Shown piece by piece: positions 7,464 through 16,772 of a stretch of 64,000 bases of DNA. Position 1 is the first letter of the stretch; the number at the start of each line of letters is the position of its first letter. The notes under the pieces are model-generated. The model made no database searches and was not told the DNA's origin. It saw nothing but the letters and a program-made list of their open reading frames with translations. Source of the stretch: Alg239-R122 sp041746135 (GTDB lineage: Bacteria; Pseudomonadota; Alphaproteobacteria; Sphingomonadales; Sphingomonadaceae); contig JBGTHQ010000030.1 in the NCBI GenBank assembly GCA_041746135.1, forward strand, positions 114,943 to 178,942. The letters run 5' to 3'. The translations under genes and the position numbers were made by a program.

Positions 7464-8693
7464 GTGGTTTATATTATAGGCGGCACACAAACGGATTTTT
7501 CTCAAAATTGGGAAAGGCAGGGCATGAACTTGGCTGACGCTTTTTCCGATACGCTGTCGCGCGGCTTGGATGAGACGGGACTGGAGCCCAAGGATATTGA
7601 AACAGGTCACGTTGGCAATTTTGTGGCTGAACTTTTTGCGGGACAGGGACTGCTGGGCGGTTTTTTCGGATTGGTGCATCCTGATTTCGATGGCTTGCCG
7701 ACTGCGCGTCACGAAGCGGCCTGCGCTTCAGGCAGCGTCGCCATATTGTCTGCCATGGCGGAAATTGAGGCGGGGCGGTACGATCTTGCATGTGTTCTGG
7801 GCATAGAGCAGATGCGCAATGTGCCCGGCCGCGTGGCCGCAGATCACCTTGGCGCTGCGGCATGGCGCGGGCAGGAATATCAGGACGCCGAATTTGTGTG
7901 GCCGCGATCCTTTTCCGATCTGGCAGACGAATACGAAACCCGGCATGGTTTGAAATATGAGCATTTGATGCGCATTGCGGAGATTAATTTCAGCAATGCC
8001 AAGCATAACCCCGACGCCCAGACTCGCAACTGGACATTTACGAAAGACAGTTTCACAGCCAATGATGAAGCCAATCCCGTTGTAGAGGGGCGCACGCGTA
8101 AAATGGATTGCGGCCAAGTGACTGATGGTGCGGCAGTCGTCTTTCTGGCATCGAAAAAAGCGGCCAAACAATATGCGGACAAACATGGTATTTCGCTTGA
8201 AGATTTGCCGCAGATCACAGGATGGGGTCACCGCTCTGCACCGATATCCTATAAACAGAAAATCCGGAGCAGCGAAGGGCAGCCTTATGTGTTTCCGCAA
8301 GCGCGGCGAGCCATTGAAGATGCGCGTCAACGCGCCGGTATAACTGGAATTGATGATATTGATGCCGTGGAAACACATGATTGTTTCACGGCGACCGAAT
8401 ATATGGCCATCGACCATCTGGGCATCACGGAGCCAGGTGAATCGTGGAAGGCAATAGAGGATGGCAGTATCGAAATGGGCGGACGTATCCCTGTCAATCC
8501 GTCAGGCGGCCTGATCGGCCTAGGTCACCCTGTTGGTGCAACAGGGGTGCGTATGGTGCTGGATGGCGCACGGCAAGTGACGGGCAAGGCCGGTGATATG
8601 CAGGTCGAGGGCGCGAAGCGGGTTCAAACATTAAATATCGGCGGGTCCACGACGACGACCGTCAGCTTTATCGTTGAGCGCGCAGCGGCATGA
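7464..8693 (+). CDS. SCP2-type thiolase (acetyl-CoA acyltransferase family)
   Basis: From the GTG at 7464, chosen for its GGGAGAG ribosome-binding site, the protein has 409 residues and starts VVYIIGGTQTDFS. The nucleophilic cysteine is in EAACASGSVAI, the conserved histidine pair in ETHDCFTATEY and GLIGLGHPVGATG, and the end reads LNIGGSTTTTVSF. This pattern is that of the SCP-2 thiolase group, which cleaves 3-oxoacyl-CoA or, in steroid and branched-side-chain pathways, acts on bulky CoA esters. It heads a four-gene rightward unit: its stop codon overlaps the next ATG (ATGA). The neighbouring CoA ligase would supply its substrates. A bulky or branched acyl-CoA is likely; the exact compound is unknown. 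Confidence 0.85.
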   Translation: MVYIIGGTQTDFSQNWERQGMNLADAFSDTLSRGLDETGLEPKDIETGHVGNFVAELFAGQGLLGGFFGLVHPDFDGLPTARHEAACASGSVAILSAMAEIEAGRYDLACVLGIEQMRNVPGRVAADHLGAAAWRGQEYQDAEFVWPRSFSDLADEYETRHGLKYEHLMRIAEINFSNAKHNPDAQTRNWTFTKDSFTANDEANPVVEGRTRKMDCGQVTDGAAVVFLASKKAAKQYADKHGISLEDLPQITGWGHRSAPISYKQKIRSSEGQPYVFPQARRAIEDARQRAGITGIDDIDAVETHDCFTATEYMAIDHLGITEPGESWKAIEDGSIEMGGRIPVNPSGGLIGLGHPVGATGVRMVLDGARQVTGKAGDMQVEGAKRVQTLNIGGSTTTTVSFIVERAAA

Positions 8694-9232
8694 TCGGCAG
8701 GCGCGAAATAATCATCCTGCCAATTGCGGCAGCGGTGGTGTCATGTGTTTCCAGAAATAAAGCGAGTGCCGATCAGAATGAAATGGAAGAGGAGAATAAG
8801 CAAATGGCAAGCCGGTTTGAGCAGTTCAATGCAGTTATAGAAGCATGGAAACGCAAGGATATCGACGCCGTTATTAATGCTATGGCTGATAATATTGTCT
8901 GGCATTACGCAGCCGCCATTGCACCGCCGGCAAGAGGTAAAAGTGAAGCGCGGGCTTTTATCGAAAAATTTGGGGCAGGCATTGGTGAAGTAAAATGGCG
9001 CATTTTTCATCATGCAGAAACCGCCGATCGGCTTTTTGTCGAAGGCGTCGATGAATATGTGACGAAAGATGGTGTTGATGTCGCTGCACCTTATGCAGGC
9101 ATAATCGAATTTACGGGTGACAAGATCAGCGGCTGGCGCGACTATGTTGACCGGGGCACGATTGATGCCATGAAAGCGGGCGGCGGTTATCCCGACCATG
9201 TGAAAGAATTGATCGCGCGTCCGGCCGCGTGA
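8690..9232 (+). CDS. Limonene-epoxide-hydrolase/SnoaL-like protein with lipoprotein leader
   Basis: The C-terminal 130 residues form a cystatin-like alpha+beta barrel of the limonene-1,2-epoxide hydrolase type: EAWKRKDIDAVINAMADN, then AFIEKFGAGIGEVKW, then GWRDYVDRG. From the ATG at 8690, which overlaps the thiolase stop codon, the first 19 residues form a hydrophobic leader ending VVSC, a possible lipobox. A second start at 8804 (MASRFEQF), preceded by GAGGAG, would give a cytoplasmic protein of about 142 residues, so the location is undecided. Where the family carries an Arg-x-Asp pair of the catalytic triad, this copy reads EGVDEY, with Gly for Arg. It may be a binding protein or isomerase rather than a hydrolase. 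Confidence 0.72.
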   Translation: MIGRREIIILPIAAAVVSCVSRNKASADQNEMEEENKQMASRFEQFNAVIEAWKRKDIDAVINAMADNIVWHYAAAIAPPARGKSEARAFIEKFGAGIGEVKWRIFHHAETADRLFVEGVDEYVTKDGVDVAAPYAGIIEFTGDKISGWRDYVDRGTIDAMKAGGGYPDHVKELIARPAA

Positions 9233-9245
9233 GGCACATTCAAAT

Positions 9246-11021
9246 ATGACCAGTTACCGCGATGCCCCATTTCGTGATGCCGAATTCATGCCTGTGGACC
9301 TTGATGTCGATCGGCAAGGTGACGGTGTGATAGTTTTTCAGTCCGCCGTAAAAATGCCCGCGCACGATAGCAATGTTGCAAGAGCCGTTCAGGCTTCTGT
9401 CGAACGGAATGCAGATAAAATGGCATTGGCAGAGCGTAATGCAGATGGACGATGGGAAAAGATCAGCTACCGGGAATTTGGCAGCAGAGTAAACGCATTA
9501 GCGAACTGGTTTTTGAACAATGTTCCGGCTGATCGCGCCGTTATGCTTCTGTCCGAAAATTCCATTAATACCGCAATAGTCAATTTCGCGTGCTATGCGG
9601 CGAGCAGGATTCACACGCCTGTCAGTCCGGCCTATGCGTTGGCTCAGGACTATACGCGCCTGCGCCATGTCGCGAAAATAACCCGGCCTGCCTGCATTTT
9701 TGTCGCGGGCAACGCTGCTTTTGCAAAAGCGGTCGAGGAGGTGCTGGATGAAGACGTTTCTATCCTCACCGATGACGATAGTCACTTCGCGCGATCTACC
9801 CGGTTATTGAATTCGATATATGCTGGTGAGGATGATGGCTCTGTAGCGGCGGCCATCGAAAAGATAGAGCCGGAAAAAATTGCGACCTATATGATGACAT
9901 CCGGATCTACAGGTCTGCCTAAGGTTGTCCGGCTGAGCATGGCCGCACTGGCGGCGAATACTGCGCAGACAGTCGCCGCTATCGGTCAAGCTGCAGGGTG
10001 GAACGATGTCATGTTGGACTGGCTCCCATGGCATCATGCTGCAGGCTCATCGGTATTACGTACCTGTCTGATCGAGGGCGGCAGCCTTTATATTGACGCT
10101 GGAAAGCCGGCACCGGGATTATTTGATACATCCATCGCCAACTTGCGTGAGATTTCGGTATGTTACTTCAACAATGTGCCGTCGGGCTATGCGATGCTGG
10201 TTGACGCAATGGAGGAAGACGCTGCGCTCAGGAGCAGTTTTTTCAAAAAAATGCGCCTGATGCTTTATGGCGGCGCAGGGCTTTCCCAAAATGTATATGA
10301 CCGGCTTCAGGAAATGGCGGTCGCCGAAACCGGGCAGCGGATTCATATGACAACGGGCTATGGCATGACGGAGACTGTGTCCGGATGCCTGACCATCCAT
10401 TACCCCACACAGAAAGTTGGAATTGGGCTGCCATGTCCTGGCGTATCCGTGAAATTGGTGCCATCGGATGACCGCTACGAAGTGCGTTTAAAAGGCCCGA
10501 ACCTGATGGCGGGCTATTTAAACGCGCCTGAAAAAAATGCGGAAACTTTCGACGATCAGGGCTATTATCGCACTGGCGATCTGGCGCGTCTGGTCAATCG
10601 TGAGCGATTGCAGGAAGGTCTGGCTTTTTCAGGGAGGCTCGCTGAAGAATTCAAGCTTGATAACGGAACATGGGTTTATGGCGGCGAAATGCGTGATGCG
10701 CTGCTGAAATCGCTCGCGCCAGATGTAACCGAACTTGTATTATGTGCTGCTGACCGACCTTTTTTGACCGCGATGTTCTGGACTCGCCCGGACGCAGATG
10801 CGGCCATAATCAATAAAAACCTAAAAGACTTTAACAGCGCGCGCGCTGGCAAATCAGCGACTTTGCGGCGGTTCTGCCTGTTGAAAACTCCGCCAGATGC
10901 AGCGGCGCAGGAGGTTTCTGACAAGGGCAGTATCAATCGTCAGGCCGTTATCCGAAACCGCATGGACGTGGTTGAAAGGCTCTATGCCGAGAGTCCACCC
11001 GACGAAATATACCAGATTTGA
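9246..11021 (+). CDS. Feruloyl-CoA-synthetase-like AMP-dependent acyl-CoA ligase
   Basis: The 591-residue enzyme belongs to the adenylate-forming ligases that activate a carboxylic acid with ATP and CoA. The phosphate loop is TSGSTGLPK at about residue 218, the acyl-adenylate motif is TTGYGMTET, and the hinge region is YYRTGDLARL. The C-terminal FSGRLAEEFKLDNGTWVYGG resembles the feruloyl-CoA synthetase group rather than fatty-acyl ligases, which points to an aromatic or cyclic acid. It lies 13 bases after the LEH-like gene and overlaps the next gene region, so it is part of one operon with the SCP2 thiolase. Confidence 0.82.
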   Translation: MTSYRDAPFRDAEFMPVDLDVDRQGDGVIVFQSAVKMPAHDSNVARAVQASVERNADKMALAERNADGRWEKISYREFGSRVNALANWFLNNVPADRAVMLLSENSINTAIVNFACYAASRIHTPVSPAYALAQDYTRLRHVAKITRPACIFVAGNAAFAKAVEEVLDEDVSILTDDDSHFARSTRLLNSIYAGEDDGSVAAAIEKIEPEKIATYMMTSGSTGLPKVVRLSMAALAANTAQTVAAIGQAAGWNDVMLDWLPWHHAAGSSVLRTCLIEGGSLYIDAGKPAPGLFDTSIANLREISVCYFNNVPSGYAMLVDAMEEDAALRSSFFKKMRLMLYGGAGLSQNVYDRLQEMAVAETGQRIHMTTGYGMTETVSGCLTIHYPTQKVGIGLPCPGVSVKLVPSDDRYEVRLKGPNLMAGYLNAPEKNAETFDDQGYYRTGDLARLVNRERLQEGLAFSGRLAEEFKLDNGTWVYGGEMRDALLKSLAPDVTELVLCAADRPFLTAMFWTRPDADAAIINKNLKDFNSARAGKSATLRRFCLLKTPPDAAAQEVSDKGSINRQAVIRNRMDVVERLYAESPPDEIYQI

Positions 11022-11044
11022 TTTTTGCAAGTGATGGAGCATTC

Positions 11045-11839
11045 ATGACTCTACTACCCCTGCTGGCCGCCAATGCTGCCATTTTGATAAGCTGTTTTAT
11101 CACGCTCTGGCTCATCTGTCTGAAAACGCGCGATGTGACGCCCGTTGATAGTTTCTGGGCGCTTGGCATGGTGCTATTAGCAACGACGAGCTTTCTGATC
11201 GCTGGAAATGACAGCCTTCGTAGCTGGCTGCTGCTTGTTCTGTGTGCAATCTGGGGAATCCGATTGGGCGGCTATATGTTATGGCGCTGGCGCGACCATG
11301 GTCCTGACAGACGATATCAGGCTTTGCTGGGCAAAGCGGAAGTCCGAAAAGGATGGAGTTTCGCAAAGGCATCGGCATTACTGGTTTTTGCGACACAAGC
11401 ACCGTTATTGTTCGTGGTCAGTCTGCCGGCGCAGCTTGGCCAGCTCGGTGAGGCAGTTCCAATCGGTAGCTTGGCAATATCGGGAATTTGCCTATGGACC
11501 CTAGGCTTTATATTCGAGACTGTTGGTGACTATCAGCTTGTCCGTTTCAAGCAAGACCCAGTAAATACTGGAAAAGTAATGCAGTCTGGCCTTTGGAAAT
11601 TTACCCGCCATCCCAATTATTTTGGCGACGCCTGTGTCTGGTGGGGGCTTTTCCTGATCGCTGCAGAGACTCCATATGGTCTTTGGGCGCTTCCTGGTCC
11701 CGTTCTGCTGACCTGGACGCTTATGAAATGGTCTGGGGCTCCCACGGTTGAGGGGCGGCTTCATAAAACCCGCACAGGCTATGCAGAATATGTCAAGCGG
11801 ACATCCGGTTTTATCCCGATGCCGCCAAAGCGCCTGTAA
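11045..11839 (+). CDS. DUF1295 membrane protein, steroid 5-alpha-reductase-like
   Basis: This 264-residue polytopic protein has about six or seven membrane segments and the C-terminal signature TRHPNYFGD followed by EGRLHKTRTGYAEYVKRTSGF. These identify DUF1295, related to steroid 5-alpha-reductases and isoprenylcysteine methyltransferases. The ATG at 11045 with GGAG five bases upstream is preferred to one at 11018. Family members are presumed NAD(P)H-dependent reductases of enone or sterol-like lipids. It closes the rightward operon, so it probably acts on the same hydrophobic substrate, in the inner membrane. It ends nine bases before the convergent nitronate-monooxygenase-like gene. Confidence 0.8.
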   Translation: MTLLPLLAANAAILISCFITLWLICLKTRDVTPVDSFWALGMVLLATTSFLIAGNDSLRSWLLLVLCAIWGIRLGGYMLWRWRDHGPDRRYQALLGKAEVRKGWSFAKASALLVFATQAPLLFVVSLPAQLGQLGEAVPIGSLAISGICLWTLGFIFETVGDYQLVRFKQDPVNTGKVMQSGLWKFTRHPNYFGDACVWWGLFLIAAETPYGLWALPGPVLLTWTLMKWSGAPTVEGRLHKTRTGYAEYVKRTSGFIPMPPKRL

Positions 11840-11847
11840 ATAAAATA

Positions 11848-12771
11848 TCAGTATCTGGAAAGACGTTGCTGTGCCGCTTGAAATTCTTCTGCGATCCTGT
11901 CCACAATTCGCGCTGTAGGCTCGCGCGTTTTAACCGAACCAATGCCTTGTCCTGCGGCCCATAAATCTTTCCACCGCGCCCCGACATCCTCACCGCCATA
12001 ATTGCGCGTGGCTGGTTTGGAGAGGTTGTCGAGATCATATCCATTGGCGGAGAGAGATGGTTTTAGCCAGGATGCCGGTGTCCCAGTCACTGCTGCACTG
12101 ACGACCAGGTCATTTGCATCCGATGCGACGACCATGTCCTTATAACCTTGCACAGCCATGCTTTCATCTGCCGCCAAAAAACGTGTGCCCATATAAACAA
12201 GATCGGCGCCAGCTGCGACGGCTCCTGCAACACCGGCTCCATCTGAAATAGCCCCGCCAACACAAATCAGGCCGTCAAAAAATTCCCGCAGCGCCGAAAT
12301 GAAGGCAAAGGGGGAAAGATGCCCGGTATGCCCGCCCGCACCGGACGATACCGCGACAAGCCCATCCGCCCCGGCCACCGCTGCTTTCTTGCCTAAAGCG
12401 ACGGACACGATATCGGCAAGCACGATCCCGCCATATTCATGCACAACAGGAATTGCGGGAGCAGGACTGCCCAAAGCAGTGATGACAACGGGCGGCTTGT
12501 GTTTGGCAATCAGCTTCAGGTCATCAGTCAGTCGTTCATTAGTGGAATGGGTCACAAGATTGGCCGCCCAGATTCCGCTGGCACCGCGGGTTTGCTCGGA
12601 TATTTGCGTCATCCAATCATCCAGCTGCTGCGCGGTCCGGCAATTGGGGGTCGGAAACGCACCGATAATGCCGGAGCGGGCAGCGGCGACAACGATATCT
12701 GGCCCTGACACCAGAAACATGGGTGCGGCTACGACAGGAATGCGTAAATTATCTATAAGGCCTTTGCTCAT
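11848..12771 (-). CDS. Nitronate monooxygenase/2-nitropropane dioxygenase-family flavoprotein
   Basis: The protein is an FMN-dependent TIM barrel of about 307 residues. It shows the N-terminal IPVVAAPMFLVSGPD, the phosphate-binding SSGAGGHTG near residue 160, and GGAISDGAGVAGAVAAGADL followed by YMGTRFLA. Such enzymes oxidise nitronates, but many family members next to thiolases and CoA ligases act as enoyl or flavin reductases of unknown substrate. The ATG at 12771 with GGGGAAG upstream is preferred; an in-frame start at 12801 would overlap the preceding thiolase. It is the last gene of a leftward three-gene operon with the thiolase and the DapB-like dehydrogenase. Confidence 0.85.
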   Translation of the reverse strand: MSKGLIDNLRIPVVAAPMFLVSGPDIVVAAARSGIIGAFPTPNCRTAQQLDDWMTQISEQTRGASGIWAANLVTHSTNERLTDDLKLIAKHKPPVVITALGSPAPAIPVVHEYGGIVLADIVSVALGKKAAVAGADGLVAVSSGAGGHTGHLSPFAFISALREFFDGLICVGGAISDGAGVAGAVAAGADLVYMGTRFLAADESMAVQGYKDMVVASDANDLVVSAAVTGTPASWLKPSLSANGYDLDNLSKPATRNYGGEDVGARWKDLWAAGQGIGSVKTREPTARIVDRIAEEFQAAQQRLSRY

Positions 12772-12787
12772 AACTTCCCCTACATCG

Positions 12788-13939
12788 CTATAATCGCTCA
12801 ATAATCATCGCCACACCAACGCCTTGCGCGCCCGTAACTACGACCAGTCCATAGCGACCATCTGCAACGTCCAGTGCATCCATTAAGGTGGACAATAATA
12901 TAGCGCCGGTCGCGCCCATTGGATGCCCTTTTGCGATATGACCGCCGCTAACATTGACTTTGCCCATATCGGGCTGCCAATCTCTTTCGAAAATGGCAAA
13001 AGGCGTGGCAAATGCTTCCATAAATTCGATCCGGTCCATGTCGTCCAGTGACATTTTCGCTCTTCCCAAAGCTGCCTGCATGGCAGAAATTCCGGCCAGC
13101 AAGGATTGGCGGGAATCACCTCCTGCCTCAGCAAAAGAGATTATCCGTGCTCTTGGATTTTCAAAGCACCCCGCCCCGCCCAGAACAGCTAGCCCTGCTC
13201 CGTCTGTCATCGGAGGAGCATGAGCAAGCGTCAATCGATGCTCAAACTGCACATTCTCGAGTGCGCTGCTATAGTCTTGTGCAAGTTGGGGAAAAGCGGA
13301 AGGCATGACGGAAAGCTTTTTCAAACTTGCAGGACGAATCGCTTCATCCGTGTTCAGTCCGGCAACAGCAATGCGTGATGCCTGCAGCGCGCTATTCTGG
13401 TCCGTCTCACTTGCTTTTTTCTGGGATTGTAATGCCAGCCTGTCCATAACATCGCGTGATATGTTTTGGTCGGCGGCGAGCATATCCGCCGCCAGCGCAA
13501 CCGGAATATATCGGTCCTGCGGCGCAAAACTTTCAGCGGTATAATAATCCGCATTGTCAGCCATGAATGGAACGCGCGAGAGCATTTCAACGCCGCCAGC
13601 CAATGCGGTGCGCTTCTGTCCTGACGACACCAGAGATGCGGCTAGACCGATAGCCGAAAGCCCGGAAGCGCAGAAATTGTTGATGCTGTGCGCCGAACAG
13701 GAGCCGGGAAGCTGTGCGGTAATTTTAGACACCATTGCAATATGGCCGCCTTGCGCGCCCGTCTGACCTACGCACCCCAAAGAAAGGTGCTCGACCATAT
13801 CCGGATCAAGCCGTCCGCGTGCTTCAAAAGCGTCAATCAGTGCTCTTACAAGTACCTCAGGTGTTTGGCTGGCAAGGCCACCATTCGGTTTTGCCTTACC
13901 TCGCACGGTTCGGACGCAGTCGTTAATATAAACTTCCAT
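12788..13939 (-). CDS. Acetyl-CoA C-acyltransferase-family thiolase with altered active-site residues
   Basis: The 383-residue protein has the classical thiolase nucleophile Cys90 in INNFCASGLSA and the histidine loop GGHIAKGHPMGATG. Two usual features differ. The NEAFA motif reads MEAFA. The C-terminal CxG loop, which supplies the acid/base cysteine, reads VVVTGAQGVGVA, so Thr369 stands where Cys is expected. Turnover by the standard mechanism may therefore be impaired, or the enzyme may favour a different Claisen direction. It is the middle gene of a leftward operon, three bases after the DapB-like gene. The altered residues were read directly; the consequence is inference. Confidence 0.83.
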   Translation of the reverse strand: MEVYINDCVRTVRGKAKPNGGLASQTPEVLVRALIDAFEARGRLDPDMVEHLSLGCVGQTGAQGGHIAMVSKITAQLPGSCSAHSINNFCASGLSAIGLAASLVSSGQKRTALAGGVEMLSRVPFMADNADYYTAESFAPQDRYIPVALAADMLAADQNISRDVMDRLALQSQKKASETDQNSALQASRIAVAGLNTDEAIRPASLKKLSVMPSAFPQLAQDYSSALENVQFEHRLTLAHAPPMTDGAGLAVLGGAGCFENPRARIISFAEAGGDSRQSLLAGISAMQAALGRAKMSLDDMDRIEFMEAFATPFAIFERDWQPDMGKVNVSGGHIAKGHPMGATGAILLSTLMDALDVADGRYGLVVVTGAQGVGVAMIIERL

Positions 13940-13942
13940 CTG

Positions 13943-14995
13943 TTATTCCCGGCCAAGGCCCGTCGGCCCGAAAGCAAATAGTCCAGGAGGTGCCGCTATA
14001 ACTTCGGGTATTGCGTTGACAGCAACGGCGCACACCGCATCGGTGAGTGCTCGGGAAGGTGGTTTTTCAGGGTCAGGCTCGGAAATATCCAGAGTCATTG
14101 TGATATCCGGCCGTCCCTTTATTTCCATACGCCAGTGTCCCTGCCGATCACTATCGTGAAGTTTTGGATCAGCCGTCCAGATAATTGAAAGCAGAAATCG
14201 TGTGCCATTGGCCATATCGGCAGTCCAGCGCCATTCCGTCGCCGCCACTGTGCCTTTAACTATTATTCCGGGGATGAGCTTAATATCCTTGGGTGCCAGA
14301 ACAAGCCTGTGCTCTGGCGTTATCTGGTTAATCTCGCTCCCCAGATGATGTGCACAAAAATAGATAACCTCTGAAAAAAGCGAACCATAGAGTTCCGCCA
14401 GCGGGCCTTTTCTAATATCGTTTTTTGCCGGGTCAGTGCCTAAGCCCATCAGCCCGAATATAAATTCCCCACTTGCCATGGCCGATGCGTCCACGGTTTC
14501 AAAAATACGAATTTCGTCCATATCCACGGACATCGCTGCTGCAGTCATAACCAGCCGCTCTGCCATCATGCCAGGGTTGACGCCAACGCCTGCCAGTGTG
14601 GCGTTTCCGCGGATGGCTGCATCACGCAAATCTTGCGCATATTGCGCGCCATGAGCGTCCGGCCAGTGGAACCCGGCGGTAGAAATCACATTCTTGCCGC
14701 TTTCCAGCAATTTTATGACATCAGGCACCATCGCCTCATAAGGCAGCGTAATGCGCGGCATGTGCAGGACGACATCTGCAGGCAGCGTATATATTTTTTC
14801 TTTCAAGGACGTAGCAAAAATACCGGTTTCCGGACGTTTTGCGATGCCTCCAAGGTCTTGTCCCGACTTGTTATCTGAATAAACCAGCGCACCAACCAGA
14901 TCCGTGTCGGCACAATCAATTACCATCCGCATGGCTGTACGCCCCATGGAACCTGTGGCCCATTGAATCACTTTCACTGGTGCAGCGTTTGTCAT
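13943..14995 (-). CDS. DapB-like NAD(P)-dependent dehydrogenase
   Basis: The 350-residue protein begins with a Rossmann fold, KVIQWATGSMGRTAMRMV, and contains STAGFHWPDAHG and GVGVNPGMMAERL. It belongs to the group annotated as dihydrodipicolinate-reductase-like or NAD(P)H-dependent amine dehydrogenases (2,4-diaminopentanoate dehydrogenase relatives). This group is common in actinobacteria and sphingomonads beside steroid or fatty-acid degradation genes. Its physiological reaction here is not known. It is the first gene of the leftward operon. Only 82 bases separate it from the divergent CoA ligase, so the two promoters must share that space. Confidence 0.75.
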   Translation of the reverse strand: MTNAAPVKVIQWATGSMGRTAMRMVIDCADTDLVGALVYSDNKSGQDLGGIAKRPETGIFATSLKEKIYTLPADVVLHMPRITLPYEAMVPDVIKLLESGKNVISTAGFHWPDAHGAQYAQDLRDAAIRGNATLAGVGVNPGMMAERLVMTAAAMSVDMDEIRIFETVDASAMASGEFIFGLMGLGTDPAKNDIRKGPLAELYGSLFSEVIYFCAHHLGSEINQITPEHRLVLAPKDIKLIPGIIVKGTVAATEWRWTADMANGTRFLLSIIWTADPKLHDSDRQGHWRMEIKGRPDITMTLDISEPDPEKPPSRALTDAVCAVAVNAIPEVIAAPPGLFAFGPTGLGRE

Positions 14996-15077
14996 ATCCG
15001 GTTTCTAGAACAGTTGCCCTTGGCTGTCAGTATCTTTATGAAAGTTATTATCGCAAAAATTTTGGGAGGCGCGGCAT

Positions 15078-16772
15078 ATGTTTCTGACACCAGATGAAAA
15101 GGTCGAAAAATATCGTTCAAAAGGCTGGTGGGGTACAGTGACAGTAGATGATATGTTGCAGGACGCTGTCAGAGCGCAAGGAGATGCTGTTGCATTGGTT
15201 GACCCGGTCAATCGTGAACAACTGGATGGCCAGCCGCCACGAAAGCTCAGCTGGAACCAACTGGGGCAGGAAGTGGATCAGATGGCAGCTGCCTTACTGA
15301 CACATGGTCTGATCAAGGATGACCGCATTCTGGTTCAATTGCCGAATATAATTGATTCGGTAATAGTTTTCCTTGCCGCATCTCGCATCGGGCTGATCAT
15401 CAGTCCGGTTGTCATGCAGTACCGCGCGCATGAACTGGATTATATCGTCAGCAAAATCAGGCCAGCCGCCTATATTTCTGTTTCCCAATTCGGAGGCTTT
15501 GAGTATCTGGCTCTCGGCAAGACGCTTGCTGAAAAATCCTCTGATATGCGTGTGCTGTTAATTGGTGGCGATGTGGAACATAGTCTCGATTCAAAGGCTG
15601 CCAACATTTCCCAAATATCAAAATACCGCTCAGATAACCCTCTGGATGCCGCTGAAATATTGACAATTTGCTGGACATCGGGAACAGAATCCCGACCCAA
15701 GGGCGTACCGCGCAACCATTGTCACTGGGTTTTGAATGCAGAAGTCATCGTCGATGCAGCTGGTATGGAAAAAAATGATGTTCTGCTCAATCCATTTCCG
15801 CTTGTAAACATCGCGTCGATTGGAGGCTTAGTGCTTCCTTGGCTGAAGTTGCAAAACAAGCTCGTGCTACATCACCCGTTTGATATTGGGATTTTTCTTA
15901 AACAAATTGCCGCAGAGGAGGTTAGCTATACTATCGCTCCACCTGCCGTGTTGGGAGCCCTGTTAAAACAGCCCGAGCTTTTGCAAAATTTCGATATTTC
16001 TTCATTGCGTGCTGTAGGTTCAGGGTCCGCGCCATTGTCGCCATGGCTCATAGAGAGCTGGAAAAAAGAATATGGAATAGAGATAACCAATATTTTTGGA
16101 TCCAATGAGGGGTCATCCCTGTTTTCAAACCCGACATTCATGCCTGACCCTTCGGATCGGGCCCGGTTTTTCCCGCGACTGGGTGCATCCGGCATGAATT
16201 GGCCGGGACGGGTAGCAGAGGTCATGCAGACACGGTTGGTTGAGCTGGAGAGTGGCCAGGAAATTACAGAACCGGGTCAGGTAGGGGAAATGCGTTTGGC
16301 GGGAGGCACAATATTTAGCGGATATTGGGAATCGCCAGAGCTGAACGCGGCGGCATTTGATGAAGACGGCTATTTTTGCACTGGCGACCTGTTTGAAATT
16401 GCAGGCGAGGGAAATTTGGGACGCTATTATCGTTTTGTCGGCAGATCGAAGGAGATTATCGTGCGCGGCGGTGTCAACATATCACCTGCCGAACTTGACG
16501 ATTTAATTGTAGGGCATCCAGCGATCAAGGAAGCCGCGACAGTAGGTCTGGAGGATGACAGGCTGGGCGAACGCGTGGCGGTTGCGGTGGTATTAAACGA
16601 CGGTAAGGACCTTGAGCTTACCGAATTATCAGCTTGGCTGGAAGAGAAAGGCACCGCTATTTTCAAACGCCCAGAATATCTGGTCTGTGTCGAGGCATTG
16701 CCGCGCAACGCGATGAACAAAATTATGCGGGATGAACTGCGCAAGCAAGTAGAAGAAAAGCTGGCGCGTTAG
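15078..16772 (+). CDS. AMP-dependent acyl-CoA synthetase (DHB-AMP-ligase-like)
   Basis: The 564-residue ligase has the phosphate loop TSGTESRPKGVPRN, the adenylate-binding IFGSNEGSS, the hinge YFCTGDLFEI, GRSKEIIVRGGVNISP and the catalytic lysine region NAMNKIMRDELR. The organisation resembles 2,3-dihydroxybenzoate-AMP ligases and medium-chain or aromatic acyl-CoA synthetases. It is a single-gene rightward unit. Its last four bases overlap the end of the convergent carotenoid-oxygenase gene. A role in activating the acid produced by oxidative cleavage is plausible from this pairing but is not shown. Confidence 0.82.
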   Translation: MFLTPDEKVEKYRSKGWWGTVTVDDMLQDAVRAQGDAVALVDPVNREQLDGQPPRKLSWNQLGQEVDQMAAALLTHGLIKDDRILVQLPNIIDSVIVFLAASRIGLIISPVVMQYRAHELDYIVSKIRPAAYISVSQFGGFEYLALGKTLAEKSSDMRVLLIGGDVEHSLDSKAANISQISKYRSDNPLDAAEILTICWTSGTESRPKGVPRNHCHWVLNAEVIVDAAGMEKNDVLLNPFPLVNIASIGGLVLPWLKLQNKLVLHHPFDIGIFLKQIAAEEVSYTIAPPAVLGALLKQPELLQNFDISSLRAVGSGSAPLSPWLIESWKKEYGIEITNIFGSNEGSSLFSNPTFMPDPSDRARFFPRLGASGMNWPGRVAEVMQTRLVELESGQEITEPGQVGEMRLAGGTIFSGYWESPELNAAAFDEDGYFCTGDLFEIAGEGNLGRYYRFVGRSKEIIVRGGVNISPAELDDLIVGHPAIKEAATVGLEDDRLGERVAVAVVLNDGKDLELTELSAWLEEKGTAIFKRPEYLVCVEALPRNAMNKIMRDELRKQVEEKLAR

